This document shows, in pieces, positions 51,814-60,492 of a DNA stretch of 64,000 bases. Within the stretch, counting starts at the first letter, position 1; every line of letters begins with the position of its first letter. Both the position numbers and the translations under genes were made by a program. This DNA comes from Calditrichales bacterium MX18-03 (GTDB lineage: Bacteria > Bacillota > Clostridia > Lutisporales > Lutisporaceae): contig JAJGRE010000006.1 of NCBI GenBank assembly GCA_021083345.1, positions 124,001 to 188,000 of the forward strand, given 5' to 3'. The notes under the pieces were generated by a model. It did not search any database. It was not told the DNA's origin and saw only the letters and a program-made list of their open reading frames with translations.

Positions 51814-52557
51814 ATGAGCAACCATGTTGAAAATACAGGCACAACCGTATTTGATCAGGAATATTTACCCTATATCATCAAGTGGGGTAGAGCTACCAAC
51901 TTGCTGGGCATCCTGCTGTCCTTGGGACCGGGCTTGATCTGTACCTTCGTGTTTGGCCTGCGTCCGGGTCTGGGCGCGATTATGGCAGGCTTCGTCATGC
52001 AAGCCAGCGTCAGCGGCGTTTTCTGGTTTGTCGAGCCGATTTCCTATTTTCCGGTTCTAGGCGTACCCGGTACTTATATGTCCTTTCTTTCAGGCAATAT
52101 AGGAAACCTGCGTTTGCCGGCATCTGTAGCGGCACAGGAAGCTGCAAATGTTCAACCCGGCACTGAAAAAGGCACCATCATCGCGACCATCGGTGTTGCC
52201 GTATCCATCGCCGTCAATATCATCATTCTGACGATAGGTGTTATTTTGGGATCCTCCGTTCTCAGCCAACTGCCTGCAAATGTCATTGCAGCCTTAAATA
52301 ACATTTTACCCGCTTTATTCGGTGCCATGCTGGCGCAGCAATTCGTAGCCAATCCCAAAATAGGTTCTGTTGCAGTTGTTCTGGCTGGCGGCATGATTGG
52401 GCTGAACAAGCTCAAATTGCTGTCCTTCCTGCCCGGCAATCCGGCCTATGCCATCATCATCGTAGCGGTATTCGGAAGCATCTATATTGGAAGGTATATG
52501 CACAACAAGAGCACAGCTGACAACAAGCCTTCAGCTGACAAAACAGTGAGCAAATAA
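51814..52557 (+). CDS. Membrane protein, probable partner of DUF5058
   Basis: A 247-residue protein with about six hydrophobic segments (ATNLLGILLSLGPGLICTFVFG, then FVMQASVSGVFWFVEPISYF, and others) and a polar C-terminal tail rich in Lys, Ser and Asp. The central motif PVLGVPGTYMSFLSGNIGNLRLP looks conserved and could form a pore or binding loop. I do not recognise the family. Its spacing and size next to DUF5058 suggest a heteromeric transporter. GGAGAG precedes the ATG. Confidence 0.7.
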   Translation: MSNHVENTGTTVFDQEYLPYIIKWGRATNLLGILLSLGPGLICTFVFGLRPGLGAIMAGFVMQASVSGVFWFVEPISYFPVLGVPGTYMSFLSGNIGNLRLPASVAAQEAANVQPGTEKGTIIATIGVAVSIAVNIIILTIGVILGSSVLSQLPANVIAALNNILPALFGAMLAQQFVANPKIGSVAVVLAGGMIGLNKLKLLSFLPGNPAYAIIIVAVFGSIYIGRYMHNKSTADNKPSADKTVSK

Positions 52558-52573
52558 GAGAGGAGAGGCAGGT

Positions 52574-53953
52574 ATGGACAAAAAAGCACTTTTCGATCTT
52601 ATAGACCGGAACGAGAAGACCTTGAAAGAAATGGCGACGGCCATCTGGCAATTCGCCGAAGGGCCTTTCAAAGAGACGGCCTCTTCCAAGCTGCAGAAGG
52701 AATATCTGGCAGGTCAGGGCTTCAGGATCAGGGAAGTCCCAGGCGTTGAGACGGCTTTCATCGCTGAGTATGGCGAAGGCAAGCCGGTCCTTGGTATCCT
52801 GGGTGAGTATGACGCATTGCCCGGTATGTCCCAGAAGGTGTCCGCAGCACGTGAGAGCCTGGACGATCAGAGTTATGGCCACGGATGCGGTCATAATCTG
52901 CTGGGGACTAGCGGCGTAGGCGCTGTTGCAGCACTCAAGGAGATTATGGCAGCAGAGGGTCTGCCAGGCACCATTCGTTATTACGGCTGTCCGGCGGAAG
53001 AAATCCTGGCAGGTAAAGTGGTCATGGCAAAAGAAAAAGTTTTTGATGACGCGGATGCCTGTATCAGTTGGCACCCGGCAAGCATGAATGTGGTATGGGG
53101 CTGCAGCTTCCTGGCTATGAATTCCATGAAGTTCAGGTTCAAGGGCATCCCTGCCCATGCAGCTGCCGCACCGCAAGCCGGCAGAAGTGCTTTGGACGCT
53201 GTGGAGCTGATGAATGTTGGCGCCAACTATCTTCGTGAGCATGTCAGCGAGAAGGCGAGAATCCACTACGTCATCACCAACGGCGGAATGGCGCCCAATA
53301 TTGTGCCGGAGGATGCCGAGGTGTGGTATTATGTCAGAGCGCCCAAGCGGGCGGAGGTCAGGGAAATCAGTGAGCGTCTTTTCAAGATTGCCGAAGGCGC
53401 CGCCCTGATGACGGAAACCACTATGAAGCATGAACTGGTAGCCGGCTGCTACGATGTGGTATCAAACGATACTCTGGGAAAGCTGATGCATGCAAACATG
53501 GTGGAAGCTGGACCCCCCAAGTATACCGAGGAGGACTTTGAATTCGGTAAAAAGCTGTCAGCACTGAGTACCCGTGAAGATAAAAAGAAGGTCATGTCTA
53601 CCTATTTCGCCCCTGACCATGTATTGGATAAGATTCTTTGCGACGAGATCATAGAGGTCAATGATAAGGGGGCTGTCCTGGCAGGCTCAGTAGACTCGGG
53701 AGACGTAAGCTATATTGCGCCTTTTGCGCAGGTTACGGCCGCTACATGGCCTGTAGGCACAGCAGCCCATACTTGGGTTGCTACGGCAGCTTCCGGGTCT
53801 GGCATCGGCTTAAACGCAATGATCTTCGCTGCAAAAACGATGGCAGGTACAGTATATGATCTGCTGAAGGATCATGCTTTAGTGGCGGCAGCACAGGATG
53901 AGTTTAAGAAGAGTTTGAACGGCTTCAAGTATATATCCCCTTATGAGGAGTAA
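52574..53953 (+). CDS. M20 family amidohydrolase, AbgB-like
   Basis: A 459-residue metalloenzyme of the M20D family. ILGEYDALPGM, GHGCGHNLLGTSGVGA (metal His/Asp region), YGCPAEEILAGK (catalytic Glu pair), SWHPAS and a late His region (VGTAAHTWVA) follow the p-aminobenzoyl-glutamate hydrolase subunit B pattern. The lid domain begins near residue 190 (FKGIPAHAAAAPQAGRSALD). Such enzymes cleave amide bonds of conjugated or N-acyl amino acids. Last gene of the sigma-54 operon; GAGAGG precedes the ATG. No abgA homologue is next to it. Confidence 0.88.
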   Translation: MDKKALFDLIDRNEKTLKEMATAIWQFAEGPFKETASSKLQKEYLAGQGFRIREVPGVETAFIAEYGEGKPVLGILGEYDALPGMSQKVSAARESLDDQSYGHGCGHNLLGTSGVGAVAALKEIMAAEGLPGTIRYYGCPAEEILAGKVVMAKEKVFDDADACISWHPASMNVVWGCSFLAMNSMKFRFKGIPAHAAAAPQAGRSALDAVELMNVGANYLREHVSEKARIHYVITNGGMAPNIVPEDAEVWYYVRAPKRAEVREISERLFKIAEGAALMTETTMKHELVAGCYDVVSNDTLGKLMHANMVEAGPPKYTEEDFEFGKKLSALSTREDKKKVMSTYFAPDHVLDKILCDEIIEVNDKGAVLAGSVDSGDVSYIAPFAQVTAATWPVGTAAHTWVATAASGSGIGLNAMIFAAKTMAGTVYDLLKDHALVAAAQDEFKKSLNGFKYISPYEE

Positions 53954-53969
53954 ACCCTCTGCCCCACAA

Positions 53970-54008
53970 AAACAGGACACACCGGCTTTCATCGGTGTGT
54001 CCTGTTTG
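53970..54008. terminator. Bidirectional terminator between the M20 and HD-GYP genes
   Basis: ACAGGACACACCG pairs perfectly with CGGTGTGTCCTGT. T-rich flanks exist on the minus side (TTTTTGT), so it mainly ends the HD-GYP transcript but can serve both. Confidence 0.8.
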
Positions 54009-54024
54009 CAATTCCTGTATATGA

Positions 54025-55500
54025 TCATTCTTCCAGCAGATACGCTTTTTCCGCTATAAACAGCTCCACCAGCTCAGGATCAAGACTGTTTCTTGCAGCT
54101 TCATCCCTTAATATGCCCAATGACTTATCTATGGGCAGAGCGGGTTTATACGGCCTGTCACGCGCGGTCAAGGCATCATATATATCCGCAATGGCCAGTA
54201 TCTTTGCGCAGAGATCTATCTCCTCACTCTTCAATCCGAAGGGGTATCCCATACCATTGAGCTTTTCATGGTGGCTTCCGGCGATTTTCGGCACCTTGGA
54301 CAGCGCCTTGGTCCAGCTTATTTCTTTCAGCATGTTGTAGGAGTGCCTGACATGGCTGTTGATCTCATCCCTTTCACGCTCGGTCAGGTTTCCTCTCTGA
54401 ACGCCCAGGTTCTCATATTCCTTATCATTGATCAGCTTATACACCTTTCCGTCAAGATCCTTAAAAGTAATGCTGTTGATCCTCTCCAGGCTCGACTTCA
54501 TCTCTTCACTGAGAAATCCGGATTTATTGATATTTTCGATGTCCTCCAGGTGCTTGCTTATTTCTTCTAGTAGGACCGCTTCAGCCTCATCGATAGTCTT
54601 CCTCTCCTGCTTGAGCAGCAGCATGGATTCCACCCATCTGATCCTGGACCTGACTGCATCCAGGTTATCATCGGTAAGCTTGCTCCTTTTCATGAGTACA
54701 TTTTCCCTGACCCCGATCTTCCCCACATCGTGCAGCAGACAGGCTATATTCAGCTCCTTAAGCTGCTCCTCGGAAAGACTGCCGCAGCCTGAACGGTTAA
54801 TGGCCTCTCCCAGCCGCAAGGCATATTTGGTCACTCGCTTGGAATGACCCGCCGTAATGGGATCTCTGGAATCCAGCGCTGCCACCATGGCCTCGATGAC
54901 AGAATGCAGCAGGTTTTCAATATCCTTGAAAAGCATATTCCGCTTAATCAGTATCGCAGCCTGTGACGCCAGGGCCGAAATGATCCGCTCATCCTGCTCG
55001 TCGAAAGCGGTGACGTACTGGGAGAAGTTCTTTGAGTACGGCTCAAACCGCATTCCTTTCTCTACCTTCTTGTTTATAAGCTGCAGCACGCCGATGATCT
55101 CGTTGGAGAAATTCTTAAGCGGTATGACCAGCATGTTGCAGGTTTCATAGCCATAGCTCTCATCAAAGCTTTTATTGTGCTGGATGCCCAGCAGGCACTG
55201 CGTATCCTCCATGGTCTTGAAGTTGAATATCTGTCCGGTACAGGCACATGCGCCTGAAATGCTTTTGTTGTTGATAGGCAGCTCGAATTCCTTGAATGGG
55301 AAGCTCATGGACTGGTTTTTTGTGTATTTGAAAACCAGCTTCCTGATATCCTCTGCTTCCTGTACAATATAGATGCTTCCCGCATCGCATCCGGTTATGT
55401 CAATGGATTCGTTCAGAATCAGCTCCAATAGCTTGTGGACATCCTTCTCAGCAGTCAGCCTTATGCTGATATCGCTGAGCTTCTCTATGACATCATTCAA
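54025..55500 (-). CDS. GAF/HD-GYP cyclic di-GMP phosphodiesterase-like protein
   Basis: About 491 residues. Residues ~15-190 form a GAF domain (LLELILNESIDITGCDAGSIYI). The HD-GYP domain starts at DPITAGHSKRVTKYALRLGE, has HDVGKIGV (HD metal pair) and ends with GSHHEKLNGMGYP, in which HHE...GYP is complete, and a later KILAIADIYDALTARDRPY. Between HDVGKIG and HHE there is an extra helical insertion of roughly 80 residues (around ERKTIDEAEAVLLEEISKHL), longer than in standard HD-GYP domains. It should hydrolyse c-di-GMP. The TTG giving MNDVIEKL has GGAGG eight bases upstream; an in-frame ATG nine codons earlier has none. Confidence 0.87.
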   Translation of the reverse strand: MNDVIEKLSDISIRLTAEKDVHKLLELILNESIDITGCDAGSIYIVQEAEDIRKLVFKYTKNQSMSFPFKEFELPINNKSISGACACTGQIFNFKTMEDTQCLLGIQHNKSFDESYGYETCNMLVIPLKNFSNEIIGVLQLINKKVEKGMRFEPYSKNFSQYVTAFDEQDERIISALASQAAILIKRNMLFKDIENLLHSVIEAMVAALDSRDPITAGHSKRVTKYALRLGEAINRSGCGSLSEEQLKELNIACLLHDVGKIGVRENVLMKRSKLTDDNLDAVRSRIRWVESMLLLKQERKTIDEAEAVLLEEISKHLEDIENINKSGFLSEEMKSSLERINSITFKDLDGKVYKLINDKEYENLGVQRGNLTERERDEINSHVRHSYNMLKEISWTKALSKVPKIAGSHHEKLNGMGYPFGLKSEEIDLCAKILAIADIYDALTARDRPYKPALPIDKSLGILRDEAARNSLDPELVELFIAEKAYLLEE

Positions 55501-55620
55501 TTGCAGCACCTCCGGATTTTGGGTCATTCTATGATGAAGATATTAGTAAATTCCTACTATATTGTAACATTTTCTCTGAATTTCCGCCACCATGTCCCAG
55601 CATATACCCTTTCCGGCAGA

Positions 55621-57249
55621 TCAGAGCTTCCCTTTCCAAGATGAAGCATATCCCTCCAGTATCCGGTGAAGCACTTGTCCGATAGTCGCATATGCCTCAT
55701 CCTTCAAATTGGCAAGGGATATCCGGATAGACCACTGCGGGCCATGGAATCCGCCGCCGCTCAAAAGCACGATAGCTGCTTCTTCAGCCAGCCGCAAAAG
55801 GACATCAACCGGCTTGTAATTGCTTTGCAGATAGTCGGCAAAAGACTCTCCATAGTTGCAGCGTGCCCATTCTAGCAAATCGAACTGCGTATAGTATGCT
55901 GCGTCGTAGGGATCCTCGTTCTGGGGCAGTCCCAAGCCTTCAAACAGGCGTTTTTTACGGCGCCTGCATATATCCTTTGTCAGTTGCTTATACCGGTTAT
56001 CCCTGTCAAGCAGAGCAAATAGTGAGAAAAATGTCATTTGTACCTGTTGGGGCGTAGATAATCCCGCCGTGTGGTTCAATGCGACCTGGCGGCTGTCTGC
56101 AACGATCCTGTCGATAAAAGGTATGCTTTCGGGATTGGTGGATAATGCGGCATAGCGCCTACGGGCCCTTTCTTTTTTATCCGCATCCAATTCCCCGAGA
56201 AGCTTGTCAAACACATTGTCTTTATGAAGGGCAATGGTTCCCAGACGCCAGCCCGTTACACCGAAATATTTTGAAAACGAATAGACGCCGATGGTATTAT
56301 AAGGCATGTCCGCCAAAAGTGAGCGGAAGCCGTCTACAAAGGTGCCATAGACATCGTCGGAAATAATCATGAGGTTTGGATTGTGCTTCTGCACGATGGC
56401 CTGAAGCTGCCTGACTGTCTCCTGCTTCATTGCTACCGATGGCGGATTGCTTGGGTTAACGATGAATAAGGCCTTTATGGATGGGTCACAAAGCTTTTCC
56501 ATTTCCGAAGCCGGATATTGCCATGTCCGGGTTCCGTCTTCCGCTGCTTCGTCCGCCAAGATCTCTACTACCTCGAAGCTGTATCGGGGCAGGTGGGGAA
56601 TTTCCAAGTACGGCGTGAAGATCGGTGCCATAAGTGCGATCTTATCTCCTCTGGAGAATATGTTGTTGGCAATCAGAGTATCGAAAATATAACACATGCC
56701 GGCGGTGGCCCCTTCTACTGCAAAAATGCTGAGGCTGCCGGGAACCGAGCTGCTGTAACCCAGATCCTGAATCAAGTATTCTCTGACTGCCTTCTCTGCA
56801 TGTCTCAGCATTCTATCCGGTTGAGGATAGCTGTCTCCGATGATTCCGTCAGCCAGCTCATGGACCCAATCATCCGGATCAAAACCCATTACAGCTGTAC
56901 CGTAATCTACCATCTTCTGCAAAAGCTCCGCTCCCGGATAATCACCATTCGCTTTGATATAAGCCTCCAGACGCCCTGCGATCCCTTCCTTTTTCGGCAT
57001 ACCGGCCAGGTCATTGTCATTCCATACCCGTCTCGCTTCTTCGACGGCAAAATGACCAAAGGTGAAAAAGGCTTCCCTGGGCGTTGCCGCAATCCAGTTT
57101 GGATTTCCTCTTCCGGCATCCAGCAGCGAGTGGACACCGCTTTCCACGGCTTCTTCAGCCAGACTTATCAGTCTGTCCTTAAGCTCAAAAGGACTTATTT
57201 TCCCATATATCTTTTCAATTTCTTGACGCTGTACGCTTTGACTTTCCAT
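55621..57249 (-). CDS. asdA: Bifunctional aspartate aminotransferase / aspartate 4-decarboxylase
   Basis: A 542-residue PLP enzyme, the length of AsdA and ~130 residues longer than plain aminotransferases. LISLAEEAVESGVHSLLDAGRGNPNW at the N-terminus, FIVNPSNPPSVAM and the PLP Lys in YSFSKYFGVTGWRLG are AsdA signatures. It converts L-aspartate to L-alanine and CO2. Elsewhere an aspT antiporter often sits alongside; none is seen here. A near-palindrome TTCATATATGTAATGAA at 57369-57385 upstream could be an operator for the Lrp-type regulator next door. The ATG after GAGGAGGG (seven bases) is used. Confidence 0.92.
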   Translation of the reverse strand: MESQSVQRQEIEKIYGKISPFELKDRLISLAEEAVESGVHSLLDAGRGNPNWIAATPREAFFTFGHFAVEEARRVWNDNDLAGMPKKEGIAGRLEAYIKANGDYPGAELLQKMVDYGTAVMGFDPDDWVHELADGIIGDSYPQPDRMLRHAEKAVREYLIQDLGYSSSVPGSLSIFAVEGATAGMCYIFDTLIANNIFSRGDKIALMAPIFTPYLEIPHLPRYSFEVVEILADEAAEDGTRTWQYPASEMEKLCDPSIKALFIVNPSNPPSVAMKQETVRQLQAIVQKHNPNLMIISDDVYGTFVDGFRSLLADMPYNTIGVYSFSKYFGVTGWRLGTIALHKDNVFDKLLGELDADKKERARRRYAALSTNPESIPFIDRIVADSRQVALNHTAGLSTPQQVQMTFFSLFALLDRDNRYKQLTKDICRRRKKRLFEGLGLPQNEDPYDAAYYTQFDLLEWARCNYGESFADYLQSNYKPVDVLLRLAEEAAIVLLSGGGFHGPQWSIRISLANLKDEAYATIGQVLHRILEGYASSWKGKL

Positions 57250-57441
57250 ATTCATACCCTCCTCATGTTTGTACCCTCATTGTACTGCCGCATACCATTT
57301 GAGTACATGCAGCAAGTAAGGATATGCATGGATTTCACCTTACATTCCAATATGCTTTCGGCTTTCACTTCATATATGTAATGAACAATCGGTTATTACT
57401 TAATATATAAAAGCGCGGATGGCATCAGCTTTTCATTATTA

Positions 57442-57864
57442 CTACATACTGTCTTTTATAACCGAGGAAAGAATAATATAGGTCTCTGTGTTTCCGAAAA
57501 TCTGTATCTTCCCGATAAGCTTTTCCAGACCGGACATGTTGTCCAACCTGGCCTTTACAATCTTGCTGTAAGGACCTGTAACATGATGGCATTCTACGAT
57601 TGCTTCTTCAGTCTTAATAAAATCCATGAACTTTTCCGACCTCTGAACATTCATATCGACGTTGATCAGCACGTTGATGTTCTTGCCCAGCTTCTCGTAG
57701 TTTATTACGGCTTTGTATCCTTCAATGACCCCTGCCTCCTCAAGCCGCTTGACCCTTTCAGCAGCTGCAGGCGGACTGAGTGCCACCTTTTGCGCCAGTT
57801 CCTTCATGGGTATCCTTCCTTCTTCTAAAAGTACCTTAACTATTTTGTAATCGGTAGAATCCAT
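57442..57864 (-). CDS. Lrp/AsnC family transcriptional regulator
   Basis: A 140-residue regulator. Residues 1-55 form the helix-turn-helix domain (GRIPMKELAQKVALSPPAAAERVKRLEEAGVI) and residues 65-140 the RAM ligand-binding domain (NVLINVDMNVQRSEKF ... ECHHVTGPYSKIVKARL). Lrp-type proteins sense amino acids; here the neighbours are asparaginase upstream and aspartate decarboxylase downstream, so Asn, Asp or Ala are the obvious candidates. GGGGAGG precedes two adjacent ATG codons; the second is at the better distance. In-frame sequence upstream overlaps the asparaginase end and is not needed. Confidence 0.9.
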   Translation of the reverse strand: MDSTDYKIVKVLLEEGRIPMKELAQKVALSPPAAAERVKRLEEAGVIEGYKAVINYEKLGKNINVLINVDMNVQRSEKFMDFIKTEEAIVECHHVTGPYSKIVKARLDNMSGLEKLIGKIQIFGNTETYIILSSVIKDSM

Positions 57865-57938
57865 CATAATCCTCCCCGTATTCTTTCTTTTCTTCCAGCA
57901 GTTACCTTTATTATAACACCAAAACCCGATATCCCCTA

Positions 57939-58922
57939 TCAATAGTAGTTTTTCTCAAAGATGTCCTTGATTTGTGACAGGTCTTTAGTGAGTCCCAATG
58001 CCACCATCAGCTTGATCCTGGCCTTCTGCCCCGGAAGGTTGTCCCCAAGGATTACGCCCCTTGCGGTCAGCTCTCTGCCGGCCCCTTCATAGCCATAGTC
58101 ATCCAGCACCTTACCGGCAAGACATCTGGAAACCAGCACGACCGGAATTCCCTTATTGAGTGCATAATCCACACCCGGAACCATTTTGGGAGGGATATTA
58201 CCCCTTCCCATGCCCTCAATGACGATGCCGTGGGCACCGGAGTCCACACAGAAACGGAGAAGGCGGTCATCCATCCCGCAGCCACATTTGATAAGGTCTA
58301 CGCTGCTGTCGGCATCTTGTGCAGGAAGGTGCTGCCTTTTGGTATAACTGTAGTAAAAATATACTTTATTGTTGTCGACAAAGCCGATAGGTCCGAAGTC
58401 CATGCTCTTGAAAGTATCCAGCGTATGTGTGTTGGTCTTGGTTACCTGTGAAGCCGAGTGGACCTCGTTGTTCATAACAACCAGCACACCTCTGTTGCAG
58501 GCTTCATCAGATATGGCCGTATGGACGGCATCAATCAGGTTGACAGGCCCGTCCCATCCCAGCTCCGAGCTGTTTTTCATGGAGCCTACGAAGATAACCG
58601 GCTTGGAACCGCCGTAGGTCAAGTCTACAAAGTATGCCGTCTCCTCAAGGGAGTCCGTTCCGTGGGTCACGACCACGCCGTCAAAGCCATCCTGCTCCAC
58701 TTTTTTCCTGATCAATCCGGAAAGCTCTTGCATCTTCTCGGGCGTCATGTGTGGACCCGGCATCATGCCAAAATCCAAAAAATGTATATCTGCGATTCTC
58801 TCAATTCCCGGAGTAAGCCTCAATATCTCCTCTCCGCTCATTGCCGGCACCGCTGCGTTTGTTTCCTTGTCTGCCTTCATGGAGATCGTTCCGCCGGTAA
58901 ATATTAATATGATTTTTTTCAT
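57939..58922 (-). CDS. ansA: L-asparaginase
   Basis: A 327-residue cytoplasmic asparaginase. The two catalytic threonines are in IFTGGTISM (residue ~10) and VVTHGTDSLEETA (Thr-Asp pair near 86); FVGSMKNSSELGWDG and NEVHSA follow the family pattern. It hydrolyses asparagine to aspartate and ammonia. No signal peptide. It starts at the ATG seven bases after GGAAAGGAAG. With the Lrp regulator and AsdA downstream it forms an Asn-Asp-Ala module. It lacks the SH3-like N-domain of GatD. Confidence 0.92.
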   Translation of the reverse strand: MKKIILIFTGGTISMKADKETNAAVPAMSGEEILRLTPGIERIADIHFLDFGMMPGPHMTPEKMQELSGLIRKKVEQDGFDGVVVTHGTDSLEETAYFVDLTYGGSKPVIFVGSMKNSSELGWDGPVNLIDAVHTAISDEACNRGVLVVMNNEVHSASQVTKTNTHTLDTFKSMDFGPIGFVDNNKVYFYYSYTKRQHLPAQDADSSVDLIKCGCGMDDRLLRFCVDSGAHGIVIEGMGRGNIPPKMVPGVDYALNKGIPVVLVSRCLAGKVLDDYGYEGAGRELTARGVILGDNLPGQKARIKLMVALGLTKDLSQIKDIFEKNYY

Positions 58923-59338
58923 TATGCTGCTTCCTTTCCTGAATCTAAGTATTCCCATCGTATCATCATGCTTTTGGAGTGTACATGCATTAAGAAATGA
59001 TAAGGAGTCGATTCTCCTAATTAATATAGCCATTTTCAGAAATTATCATATTTCGATAGGTGGTATTGCGATTTTTAAGCATTTTGTAAAGTTATAGTAA
59101 TTGGAATTTGCTTTGCCTTGCCTATTTCTGAGTATTCCATAAGCAGCTGCAAATTCCGACTCTATTTCTCAGATACTCCGCAGCCAGGAGTATGATTCTA
59201 AAAAGTAAGATAATGCTTCATATGTTGTGGTATAATTAACCTAAAGCTGCTAAGCAGAGAAGTAAAATATGATTTTTGATACGTTGGCTAAGTAATATCT
59301 TATTGAAATCAAGCTATCAAGAGAGGGAACAAAATACT
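58923..59338. other. Intergenic region between asparaginase and GNAT genes
   Basis: No credible ORF. It contains an imperfect direct repeat, CTATTTCTGAGTATTCC and CTATTTCTCAGATACTCC (about 59121 and 59160), and an extended -10 promoter TGGTATAAT ending at 59236 that can serve the plus-strand GNAT gene. Confidence 0.4.
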
Positions 59339-60292
59339 ATGCAGAATTGGTCAAACCAAATAAATCGTTATGAGCTGTCAAATGAATATTCAATCACAAG
59401 AGCCAATTCAAATGAATTTGCAATATACGAATCGGTTTATGGGGACAAAACCTTTAACAGATTTGCCGTTAAGCATTGGGATTTAAGGGTAATGATAAGC
59501 CTTGATAATCCTTTTGCAAAGCATGAAAGCCTTTACTGGATAAAAAGTGGCGAAAACACAATTGGTGGGGTATTGCTAGAACCAAATGTATTATCAAGAT
59601 TCTTCATTATTCCGCCCTTTGAGAATCCATATAAAATATTGAAATTGTTAAATAGGTTATTGGTTAAATGGTCCGATCGGAGCAAAGCTATTTGTGCTTA
59701 TCAGATTCATCCGGAGCAATATCACTATTTTGATATGCTAGGGTTCTGGTCTGATAAAAGTAGGCGGTGGATGCTGAGACCAACTGAAGTTTATGAATTC
59801 AACTGGGATAACTCTATATCCGTTAGGACTCCCGAGCCTTGTAATAAAGAAGCGATTGCCAGGTTATTTTATGAAAGCTTTCACGGGAATATAGATTCAA
59901 TGTATGCCATAAGACATAATGGTCAGGAATGCACATATGAGGAATACTTGGATGAAGTAAATGAATATTTCAATGATTGCACAGAAAGCATACTGCTTGA
60001 AGCATCTACGCTGGTATTTGACAAGACAGAAAAAAAGCTTATTGGGGTCTGTCTGGTATCATGTCTTGAAGAATGGCCTTTAATACATACTATCGCTGTC
60101 GATCCTTCTTATAGGGGCATGAAACTGGCAAAAACAATGCTGAAAAAAGCGCTGACTGTTCTAAATAGGGAGTACCCCATATTGCGTTTATTTGTAACAG
60201 TTGGAAATGCTGCGGAATCGGTTTATTATGATCTTGGATTTATTCCAGGCCTTGAATTCAAAAGGTTTTACCTACCACCATCCGCAGAGTAA
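59339..60292 (+). CDS. GNAT family N-acetyltransferase, tandem
   Basis: A 317-residue protein. The C-terminal half carries a standard GNAT core: LIGVCLVSCLEEWPLIHTIAV, DPSYRGMKLAKTMLKKAL (acetyl-CoA loop in the form RGMKLA) and VTVGNAAESVYYDLGF. The N-terminal half (NTIGGVLLEPNVLSRFFI) looks like a second, degenerate GNAT fold. Substrate unknown. The ATG follows GAGAGGGA; a longer in-frame start at 59276 lacks a site. Composition is more AT-rich than the asparaginase region before it, as is the lipid kinase gene that follows. Confidence 0.82.
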   Translation: MQNWSNQINRYELSNEYSITRANSNEFAIYESVYGDKTFNRFAVKHWDLRVMISLDNPFAKHESLYWIKSGENTIGGVLLEPNVLSRFFIIPPFENPYKILKLLNRLLVKWSDRSKAICAYQIHPEQYHYFDMLGFWSDKSRRWMLRPTEVYEFNWDNSISVRTPEPCNKEAIARLFYESFHGNIDSMYAIRHNGQECTYEEYLDEVNEYFNDCTESILLEASTLVFDKTEKKLIGVCLVSCLEEWPLIHTIAVDPSYRGMKLAKTMLKKALTVLNREYPILRLFVTVGNAAESVYYDLGFIPGLEFKRFYLPPSAE

Positions 60293-60330
60293 GTGCTGTG
60301 CAGGGCAGGGGCAAAAAACGCGCTAATAAA

Positions 60331-60390
60331 TTTTCGCATTTGACGGTGCTATGCTGAACCGTATCACAGATAAAGGCAATTCTTGTGCCA
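60331..60390 (-). repeat. Partial copy R4 of the dispersed repeat
   Basis: Read on the minus strand, GCCTTTATCTGTGATACGGTTC and CGTCAAATGCGAAAA match the second half of the repeat at 5376, 9546 and 62172. The hairpin half is missing. Confidence 0.5.
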
Positions 60391-60492
60391 GGTACAGAAC
60401 ATAAGAACATCGTGATCCAGCGTTAATAAGTTCTAAAGCGCTAGACCTGATATTAGTCCTAGAGAACACACCAAAATTTTAAGGAGTAAGAA

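Noticed and set aside
52457-53431. A 324-codon frame opposite the M20 amidohydrolase gene
   Set aside because: Covers a gene with clear metal-binding motifs on the other strand and shows no domain of its own.
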